A DNA stretch of 9,034 nucleotides from Betaproteobacteria bacterium (GTDB lineage Bacteria > Pseudomonadota > Gammaproteobacteria > Burkholderiales > Rhodocyclaceae): assembly GCA_025997075.1 (NCBI GenBank), contig BNUC01000144.1, forward strand, positions 1 to 9,034, read 5' to 3'. The notes under the pieces were generated by a model. The model was given only the letters and a program-made list of their open reading frames with translations. It was not told the DNA's origin and did no database searches. Position numbers and translations under genes: made by a program. Numbering within the stretch: position 1 is the stretch's first letter; every line of letters starts with the position of its first letter. Shown here piece after piece: positions 1 to 5,869 of the stretch.

Positions 1-119
1 GCGGTTCAAAAAATAAAGGCATATGCCAATGTGAGACTCCAAGTAATGCGATTTTCACTGTCTTCCCCTCTAATACCGTTATTTCAAATCAGACGCCCTT
101 TCCATATCGTCCTGCCTCA
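1..119. repeat. Left arm of a perfect inverted repeat (fold-back)
   Basis: These bases are the exact reverse complement of 767-885: position 1 pairs with 885, 119 pairs with 767, and pairing fails at 120/766. The arm reaches the window edge, so 119 bp is a minimum length. It holds no gene of its own. On the minus strand, bases 58 down to 1 repeat the GTG start and first codons of the Gfo/Idh oxidoreductase, and bases 59-119 repeat the intergenic region before it, including its ribosome binding site. It could be a real inverted duplication or a chimera made during amplification or assembly. Confidence 0.97.
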
Positions 120-769
120 GCGAGGCGGAGGGCAACAACTACGGCCGTAACAAGGTGCTCTGCGAGCAATACCTGATTGCCCAGTACCGCGAGCATGGCT
201 TTCCGGTTTCGATCACGCGCTACCCAATGGTTTATGGCCCCCGCAATTCCACCCCTGTGCGGGAAGCGCTGATGTTCAAGCGTTTGCAGGAAAAGCGGCC
301 GGTACTCATCCCGGGCGACGGCGCTACGCTGAGCCACCTGAGCTACGTCTTCGATCAAGCCACCGCCGCCTGTGCAATGATGCTCAACCCACGCACCTTC
401 GGTCAGGCGTATAACATGGCTGGCAGGGAATACCATAGCGACGAAATTTATGTCGATGTGCTGGCGGACATCGTCGGAGTCACGCCGGAGAAAGTGTATA
501 TGTCGCCCGATCTCGCTGATGAGGCTTACCGGACGATGCCGTATCCGGTGATGCAACGTCATGGCGTGGGGCTGGTGGATTGGCGGGAGAGTTCTGTTTT
601 TTCCACGCGCAAATTTGAAGAACACGTCGGCTACGCGCAGGAACACACTTTCAGGGCCGGCATGGCGGAGACGTTCGAGTGGTACATGCGGGAGCGCATC
701 GGCGAGCACATGACTACGGACTTTAGCCGCGAGGAAGCGATTTTGGCGAAAGCGCTCACGTCCCGGTGA
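120..769 (+). CDS. NAD-dependent epimerase/dehydratase (extended SDR), 5'-truncated
   Basis: This is the C-terminal two thirds of an extended short-chain dehydrogenase/reductase acting on a nucleotide-sugar or similar substrate. The catalytic YxxxK motif reads Y-G-R-N-K at 140-154. It is followed by the family-typical R-Y-P-M-V-Y-G-P-R stretch (218-244), a G-D-G segment, a Y-V-x-D region and a Y-N-M-A-G segment. The N-terminal Rossmann half with the GxxGxxG motif is missing. The frame is open back to 74, but codons before about 120 come from the inverted repeat and do not resemble an SDR. GTG 155 lies just after the catalytic lysine codon, so it cannot be the true start. The gene ends at TGA 767-769, 58 bases before the next gene, and may share its transcript. 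The substrate is unknown. Confidence 0.85.
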
Positions 770-885
770 GGCAGGACGATATGGAAAGGGCGTCTGATTT
801 GAAATAACGGTATTAGAGGGGAAGACAGTGAAAATCGCATTACTTGGAGTCTCACATTGGCATATGCCTTTATTTTTTGAACCGC
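767..885. repeat. Right arm of the inverted repeat
   Basis: This is the in-context copy of the repeat. It runs from the TGA stop of the epimerase (767-769) through the intergenic gap and the first 19 codons of the oxidoreductase. Here the sequence is continuous with two intact gene ends, so this arm is likely the original and 1-119 the copy. The spacer between the arms is 647 bp and contains the truncated epimerase. Confidence 0.97.
815..822 (+). promoter_or_regulatory. Ribosome binding site supporting a GTG start
   Basis: AGAGGGGA lies about 6 bases before GTG 828. It supports this GTG as the start of the oxidoreductase, because the nucleotide-binding beta strand (K-I-A-L-L-G) begins immediately after it and no in-frame ATG occurs before that strand. 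Confidence 0.75.
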
Positions 886-1823
886 TGTTGCAAGAAAAAA
901 AGCATGAAATTATCGGAGTCAGCGACACGAATCCCGCCGTGGCGCGTGCCTATGCGGAAAAAATAGGGAAAGGGTGTAAGGCATATACTTCATATAAAGA
1001 TCTTTGCCTCGAACGCAGGCCGGATTTCGCATTTTCCCTGGCACCGCATAATGAAATGCCGGCTCTCGCCTCTTTTCTAATGGACGAGCGGATACCGTTC
1101 TCTATTGAAAAACCTGTCGGTGTCCATCTATCCGATGTCGAAGCCTTGTCTGCACGGGCGGATGCAGAAGGATGTTTTGTTGCAATCCCTTTTGTGTTCC
1201 GCTACACCGGCTTCATGCAATCCATCAGGGAGCGGGCTAAAGGCGAAAACGTACACAATGCTTCCTTCCGCCTTATCGCGGGTCCTACGAGCCGTTACAT
1301 TGAAGCCGGGTGTGAATGGATGCTCGACCCGCTTCGTTCAGGAGGTGGCTGCGGCATCAATCTGGCTGTACATTTTCTCGATCTGGCTATCCAGTTATGG
1401 CAAACCCCGAGCATTTCCGTCGCCAGCGCCATGACTACCAATTCTGCTTCCGGCGGAAAAATCGAAGACCACTTTTTCGCCGGATTGCGTTGCGGCGCTA
1501 AAACCTGCCTGGTAGAAACAGGTTATCTTTACCCGGCTCCAGTGGGTGTTTTCGACATGCATTTCTCTGTGCGAACTGACTCTCACTACTTTGCTGTGCA
1601 GGGGCCGGGGAAACTTGAAATCGCGGATTTTTCCGGCAAACGGGAATTTCTGGATGCTACTACCACTAACATGCCGCATTATCCGACATTCACTCTGGAT
1701 ACTCTCGATCGCCTGGAATCAGGCCGGCAACCCATTGCGCGCTTGGCGGATATGATTCCCGTCATGCGATTGATAGAGGCTGCTTACGATATCGCCGGAC
1801 CTTTACCTGTGCAAAACCCATAG
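828..1823 (+). CDS. Gfo/Idh/MocA-family oxidoreductase
   Basis: This is a 331-residue cytoplasmic NAD(P)-dependent dehydrogenase of the glucose-fructose oxidoreductase/inositol dehydrogenase/MocA family, which usually oxidises a sugar, polyol or related hydroxy compound. The N-terminal Rossmann domain (about 1-120) has a variant dinucleotide loop, G-V-S-H-W-H at residues 7-12, in place of the usual GxGxxG. Asp33 after the second beta strand suggests NAD rather than NADP. The E-K-P motif is at 94-96, with Lys95 the expected catalytic lysine. The C-terminal domain begins near 122 and carries the Gly-rich segment at 172-174 and His182. The usual Asp four residues before that His is Asn178. Length is normal for the family. 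The start is GTG with a good ribosome binding site. A TRAP gene starts 37 bases downstream. The substrate cannot be assigned. Confidence 0.9.
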   Translation: MKIALLGVSHWHMPLFFEPLLQEKKHEIIGVSDTNPAVARAYAEKIGKGCKAYTSYKDLCLERRPDFAFSLAPHNEMPALASFLMDERIPFSIEKPVGVHLSDVEALSARADAEGCFVAIPFVFRYTGFMQSIRERAKGENVHNASFRLIAGPTSRYIEAGCEWMLDPLRSGGGCGINLAVHFLDLAIQLWQTPSISVASAMTTNSASGGKIEDHFFAGLRCGAKTCLVETGYLYPAPVGVFDMHFSVRTDSHYFAVQGPGKLEIADFSGKREFLDATTTNMPHYPTFTLDTLDRLESGRQPIARLADMIPVMRLIEAAYDIAGPLPVQNP

Positions 1824-1860
1824 CTTTGACTATATCTTTCATTCTTCGAAGGGGCTTAAC

Positions 1861-2877
1861 ATGAATTTTATTTTTCGCCGTATGTTGTTCGCAATATCTT
1901 TGGCTGTTTTTATTGCCGCTCCCGCTGTTGCGGCGCCAGTAACCTGGAAAGTCGTTTCCAATACCAGAAACTCCCTTCAGTTCAAGGAAAAATGGCAGTG
2001 GTTCGCAGAAGAAATGAAAAAGCGGACTAACGGTGAAGTTTTGGTGGAAGTCACTTCTTTTCCGGAACTGAACTTGAATGGACAGGAGCTAATCCGGATG
2101 TTGAACTCCAACCTCCTGGATGTGGGCGAGGTTGTGATTGGATATGTTTCCGGGGATGCCCCGATTCTGGAAGGGGTGCAGCTTGTGGGCATGTATCGCA
2201 GTTATGAGCATAATCATGAAGGATATAAAGCCTTCTTGCCGACTGTGCAGGAACAGTTTTCTAATATTATCGGTGGTCGTCCTGTAGGAACCTTTGCTTT
2301 TTCCGCCCAGCACCTCTGGAGCAGATTTCCCGTTAATACACTGGCGGATCTGAAAGGAAAGAAAATTCGCGTGTTCTCTGTTTCACAAGCGGACTATATA
2401 AATGCTTTGGGAGGCGAGGCCGTATTCATTCCGCTTGCTGACGTATATGTCTCTCTGGAACGTGGTTTGGTGGATGGCTGCATAACAGGCCCGGAAAGCG
2501 GCGCGGGGCAAAAAATGTGGGAAGTCACCAAATACATCACGGATTTGCGTTTAGGCGCGGGCGCTGGATTTGTTGTGATCAGCAGAAAAAGTTACGCCGC
2601 CCTGTCTGAAAAAAACAAGGCTGTTTTTGATCAACTGGCTAAAGAAATTGACGAGATAGGCTGGAGCATCGGCGTAAAAGATACCAAAGATGGTCTTGAT
2701 CAAGCTGCCGCGCATGGTATGACGTTGACAATTCCCGGCAAACCGGAATGGCAGGAATCTTTGCAGGAAGTCGCCCGTACGGTAGTTATTCCCAGTTGGG
2801 CCAAACGTTCCGGGGCCAACAGCAAAGATCTCTTCAACAAGGTGTTTTCCCCCATTGTCGGTTTTGATGTGAAGTAA
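1861..2877 (+). CDS. dctP: TRAP transporter solute-binding protein DctP family, copy 1
   Basis: This 338-residue periplasmic binding protein captures a substrate, usually a carboxylate, for a TRAP transporter. It has a Sec signal peptide: Arg6-Arg7, a hydrophobic core at about 8-20, and an Ala-x-Ala site with likely cleavage after residue 24 or 25. The two-lobed DctP fold follows. The family arginine that salt-bridges the ligand carboxylate is most likely Arg170 in K-K-I-R-V, and V-D-G-C-I-T-G-P near 204-211 matches the second-lobe signature. The ribosome binding site GAAGGGG (1848-1854) sits 6 bases before the ATG. A close paralogue follows after 26 bases, and the permease genes come next. 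The symbol is by family only and does not imply dicarboxylate as the substrate. Confidence 0.93.
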   Translation: MNFIFRRMLFAISLAVFIAAPAVAAPVTWKVVSNTRNSLQFKEKWQWFAEEMKKRTNGEVLVEVTSFPELNLNGQELIRMLNSNLLDVGEVVIGYVSGDAPILEGVQLVGMYRSYEHNHEGYKAFLPTVQEQFSNIIGGRPVGTFAFSAQHLWSRFPVNTLADLKGKKIRVFSVSQADYINALGGEAVFIPLADVYVSLERGLVDGCITGPESGAGQKMWEVTKYITDLRLGAGAGFVVISRKSYAALSEKNKAVFDQLAKEIDEIGWSIGVKDTKDGLDQAAAHGMTLTIPGKPEWQESLQEVARTVVIPSWAKRSGANSKDLFNKVFSPIVGFDVK

Positions 2878-2903
2878 GTCTTTATAAATAAGGAGGCAGG
2901 AAA

Positions 2904-3923
2904 ATGAGTCCCATTTTTCGTCGTATGATGTTCGCCATGGCTTTGGCTGCTTTTATTGTTATTCCCGCCGTTGCAGCGACACCAGTAACGTGGAAAGTCG
3001 TTACCGATCTCAGAACTTCCCGTCAATTCACGGAAAAATGGAAGTTCTTCGCAGAAGAAATGAAAAAACGAACCAACGGCGAAGTCGTAGTGGAAGTCTT
3101 TTCCTTGCCGGAACTGAACCTGAACGGTCAAGAACTGGTCAGGATGTTGAACTCAAACCTTCTGGATGTGGCTGAGGTCATAACCGGATACGTTTCTGGT
3201 GAAGTTCCTATTCTGGAAGGTGTGCAACTTGTGGGAACTTTCCGGGACTATGAGCACAATCATGAAGGATACAAAGCCTTCATGCCGATTGTGCAGGATA
3301 AATATTCAAAAATCATCGGTGGTATTCCTGTAGGAACTTTCGCTTTTGCCACTATGCAAATCTGGTCAAGATTTCCTATGAATACATTGGCTGATCTGAA
3401 AGGAAAGAAAATCCGTGTGTTCTCTGTTTCACAAGCAGACTACATCAATGCTTTGGGTGGTGAGGCTGTATTCATTCCTCTGTCTGACATATATGTCTCT
3501 CTGGAACGCGGTTTGGTAGATGGTTGCATAACAGGTCCTGCCGCCGGTGCGGGAATGAAATTGTGGGAAGTCACCAAACACGTCATTGATTTGCGTTTAG
3601 GCGCTGGCGCCGGATTTATCGTGATCAGCAGAAAGAGTTACGCCGCTCTGTCTGAAAAGAACAAGGCTGTTTTTGATCAACTGGCAAAGGAAATAGACAA
3701 GATAGGCTGGAGTATTGGTAAAAAGGATAACGACGAAGGTCTTGAGCAAGCCGCCGCGCATGGAATGACGGTATTGCACTCAGCCAAGCCCGAATGGCAG
3801 GAACGTTTGCAGGAAGTCGCCCGCACCGTAGTTGTTCCTAGTTGGATCAAACGCGCGGGTCCCGACGCCAAAGATCTCTTCAACAAGGTGTTTGCTCCCA
3901 TTGTCGGTTTTGATGTGAAGTAA
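2904..3923 (+). CDS. dctP: TRAP transporter solute-binding protein DctP family, copy 2
   Basis: This 339-residue paralogue of the preceding gene is about 79% identical by hand alignment (268 of 338 positions, with one extra residue next to the signal-peptide cleavage site). It has the same architecture: a Sec signal peptide ending in A-V-A-A, then the mature two-lobed binding protein with Arg171 as the likely carboxylate-binding arginine. A very strong Shine-Dalgarno, AGGAGG at 2891-2896, lies 7 bases before the ATG, better than that of copy 1. Many DNA differences between the copies fall at third codon positions, so both look selected as proteins. Changes concentrate near the signal peptide, at about 138-152, at 212-219 (P-E-S-G becomes P-A-A-G) and at 272-300. 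This is consistent with a shifted ligand preference using one shared permease. Confidence 0.93.
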   Translation: MSPIFRRMMFAMALAAFIVIPAVAATPVTWKVVTDLRTSRQFTEKWKFFAEEMKKRTNGEVVVEVFSLPELNLNGQELVRMLNSNLLDVAEVITGYVSGEVPILEGVQLVGTFRDYEHNHEGYKAFMPIVQDKYSKIIGGIPVGTFAFATMQIWSRFPMNTLADLKGKKIRVFSVSQADYINALGGEAVFIPLSDIYVSLERGLVDGCITGPAAGAGMKLWEVTKHVIDLRLGAGAGFIVISRKSYAALSEKNKAVFDQLAKEIDKIGWSIGKKDNDEGLEQAAAHGMTVLHSAKPEWQERLQEVARTVVVPSWIKRAGPDAKDLFNKVFAPIVGFDVK

Positions 3924-3960
3924 GTTAATGCATTTTTGTTCCTTACCGTGAGGCGTTTCC

Positions 3961-4494
3961 ATGGGAAAAGTACTCCAGCATCTTGCCGCCGCCATGAATA
4001 GAGTATCCTCAATGATGGGATACCTGTCTGGCGGTGGGTTTCTGTTTCTTTCCTGTTACATCGGATGGGAGGCGATTGGCCGTAAATACGGCCTCCCATA
4101 TACCGGATTTTCGGATGAAATTTCCTCTTATGTGCTCGCGGTTGCCGGATGTTGGGGAATGGGTTATGCGTTGAAAGAAAGCTGTCACGTGCGCATTGAA
4201 GTGATCACTTCCCTGATGCCTCGCAGACTGCAAGAATATCTTTCCCTTTTTGCCTTATTTACGTTGAGCGCATTTGGCGCATTCCTCGCCTATTACATGG
4301 CGGGTCTCGCTCTGGAATCTTACGAAATCGGCGCCAGCGGCTTGTCCAGCCTGAGGGCGCCTCTCGCCATTCCACAATCTTTAGCCGCCTTCGGACTGGT
4401 AATTTTCTCGCTGCATGGCTTCATCCTGTTTTTTTGCCATGTGCTTGGCGTTGATCTTCCCGGAAAAACGGCCTCGTCAGAATCAGAGATATAA
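3961..4494 (+). CDS. dctQ: TRAP transporter small permease subunit (DctQ family)
   Basis: This 177-residue inner-membrane protein is the small four-helix subunit of a TRAP transporter. Hydrophobic segments lie at about 18-36, 52-71, 93-114 and 135-160. The family signature is clear: an acidic D-E-I-S-S-Y stretch at 52-57 leading into helix 2, then Y-A-L-K-E-S-C-H-V-R-I-E, which matches the usual Y-A-L-x-x-x-x-H-I-R-V-D. It should bind the large subunit and help dock the loaded binding protein. The probable ribosome binding site GTGAGG (3948-3953) is 7 bases before the ATG. The large subunit starts only 11 bases after the stop, so the two are almost certainly translated together. Confidence 0.92.
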   Translation: MGKVLQHLAAAMNRVSSMMGYLSGGGFLFLSCYIGWEAIGRKYGLPYTGFSDEISSYVLAVAGCWGMGYALKESCHVRIEVITSLMPRRLQEYLSLFALFTLSAFGAFLAYYMAGLALESYEIGASGLSSLRAPLAIPQSLAAFGLVIFSLHGFILFFCHVLGVDLPGKTASSESEI

Positions 4495-4505
4495 GGAAAA
4501 AGATA

Positions 4506-5807
4506 ATGCTAGCGCTTTTAATAACCTTGAGCGTCGTTCTCTGCGTGGCCCTCGCCGTTGGTCTGCATGTAGCCGTTGTTCTCGGCTTCAGCGCTGTTCT
4601 GACCGGTGAGCTTTTCAGCAGCCGTTCGCTGCTGGATGCGATGGGAACCATCCCGTGGAACCAGATCAGCAACATCAATCTGGTGGCATTACCCCTGTTT
4701 ATTCTTATGGGAGAACTTCTTCTCGGTAGCGGCGCAAGCGAGGGTATGTATAACGGCTTGACCAAATGGCTGAACCGTCTGCCGGGCGGCCTGTTGCACA
4801 CGAACATTCTGGCTAGCGCCATCTTCGCCTGCATCAGCGGGTCCAGCGCGGCTACGGCTGCCACTGTCGGAGGCGTGGCAATGCCCGTGCTTCGCCGAAA
4901 CGGTTACGGCAACGCTATCTCATTGGGTTCTTTAGCGGCGGGCGGAACGCTGGGCATACTCATCCCGCCAAGCATCGTCATGATCGTTTATGGTGTGCTG
5001 TCGGAAACGTCGATCGGCCAGCTTTACATGTCCGGTATCGTGCCGGGTGTCTTACTGACAGTGATGTTCATGGTGGTTATTATTGTGTGGAGCATGTTCC
5101 GGCCCGAAATCGCGCCCAAAGCGCTCAGCAGCACCTGGAAAGAAAAAATTATTGCCTTACTTTCACTGTTGCCGCTCATTGTCCTGATGTTTCTGGTGCT
5201 AGGCACCATTTATCTGGGCATAGCAACCCCGACCGAAGCTGCCGCGCTCGGCGTGGTAGGCTCTCTGATCATCGCGGCATGGAACAGGAAAGTGAACCGT
5301 GAAATGCTGCGCAAAACCTGCCTTTCTACGGCCGGTACTGTGTCGATGATTGTGCTCATTCTTATGGGCGCGTCCATTCTTTCGTTCGTGGCGTCCTACC
5401 TCGGTATCCCTGCAGCCATTACCGCGTGGATTACGGAGAAAGGTGTTACGGCCATGCAGTTTGTGCTGATGGTCATTGTTGTTTTTCTGCTGCTCGCCTC
5501 GGTTATGGAGAGTCTCTCTCTGGTAGTGCTTGTCGTGCCGGTTATCGTGCCGGTGCTAAAAACCTTACATGTCGATCTGGTCTGGTTCGGTATTGTTCTT
5601 GTGCTGGTCGTTGAAGTGGCGCTGATTACGCCGCCTGTTGGCTTTAATTTGTTCATCATGCAAGGAATAGCCAATAAAGTGACTGTGGGTGATCAGGGAA
5701 AACACTCAGATGTCTTTATGGGCTCGCTGCCGTTCGTGTTCGCAATTTTCCTTGTACTTGCCCTGCTGTTACTGGCGCCAGGAACCGTCTGGCTGCTGAA
5801 AGTATAA
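4506..5807 (+). CDS. dctM: TRAP transporter large permease subunit (DctM family)
   Basis: This 433-residue polytopic inner-membrane protein is the ion-coupled transport subunit, full length for the family. Hydrophobic helices run throughout. Family motifs occur in order: L-P-L-F-I-L-M-G near 62-69, S-G-S-S-A-A-T near 111-117, I-L-I-P-P-S near 151-156, T-P-T-E-A-A-A in the centre, and I-T-P-P-V-G-F-N-L-F toward the C terminus. The two T-P-x-E/V-type repeats belong to the two hairpin regions expected to bind Na+ and substrate. The ribosome binding site AAGGAAAA overlaps the stop codon of the small subunit. It should work with that subunit and either upstream binding protein to import a carboxylate, normally with a sodium gradient. 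Confidence 0.94.
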   Translation: MLALLITLSVVLCVALAVGLHVAVVLGFSAVLTGELFSSRSLLDAMGTIPWNQISNINLVALPLFILMGELLLGSGASEGMYNGLTKWLNRLPGGLLHTNILASAIFACISGSSAATAATVGGVAMPVLRRNGYGNAISLGSLAAGGTLGILIPPSIVMIVYGVLSETSIGQLYMSGIVPGVLLTVMFMVVIIVWSMFRPEIAPKALSSTWKEKIIALLSLLPLIVLMFLVLGTIYLGIATPTEAAALGVVGSLIIAAWNRKVNREMLRKTCLSTAGTVSMIVLILMGASILSFVASYLGIPAAITAWITEKGVTAMQFVLMVIVVFLLLASVMESLSLVVLVVPVIVPVLKTLHVDLVWFGIVLVLVVEVALITPPVGFNLFIMQGIANKVTVGDQGKHSDVFMGSLPFVFAIFLVLALLLLAPGTVWLLKV

Positions 5808-5857
5808 CTCGGGTACGCTTCATCATCTCGCCAAAAGCTGGAAGCGGCATGTTCCAT

Positions 5858-5866
5858 AAAGGAAAG
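5858..5866 (+). promoter_or_regulatory. Ribosome binding site deciding the flavoprotein start
   Basis: AAAGGAAAG lies a few bases before ATG 5870. This favours 5870 over the upstream in-frame ATG at 5849, which would add only seven residues (M-F-H-K-G-K-K). Family members normally begin close to M-E-K-Y, which agrees with 5870. GGAAG at 5840-5844 could still serve the earlier ATG. Confidence 0.55.
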
Positions 5867-5869
5867 AAA

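Larger units (their letters stand above)
1861..3923 (+). repeat. Tandem gene duplication of the binding protein
   Basis: The two binding-protein genes are direct repeats of about 1 kb separated by 26 bases. Shared exact DNA runs include 26 bases around the A-V-F-D-Q-L codons (starting near 2615 in copy 1 and 3661 in copy 2). Another run of about 25 bases continues through the stop codon into TAAGT, so the duplicated unit slightly exceeds the coding sequence. Confidence 0.9.

Noticed and set aside
155..769. GTG 155 as start of the epimerase
   Set aside because: It lies just after the catalytic lysine codon of the YxxxK motif, so starting there would remove the active site. Homologous codons continue upstream to about 120.
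89..928. Long minus-strand open frame of 279 codons overlapping the epimerase
   Set aside because: It is antisense to a clear SDR gene with catalytic motifs, spans both inverted-repeat arms, and its peptide shows no recognisable domain. It is a shadow frame in GC-richer coding DNA.
2700..4099. Minus-strand frames over the 3' ends of the two binding-protein genes that share similar peptides
   Set aside because: The shared peptide pieces are reverse readings of the duplicated gene ends, not independent genes.
5808..5869. Possible terminator between the permease and flavoprotein genes (gcttc...gaagc)
   Set aside because: The stem is only 5 bp with a long loop and no T-run, so it is not a credible intrinsic terminator.
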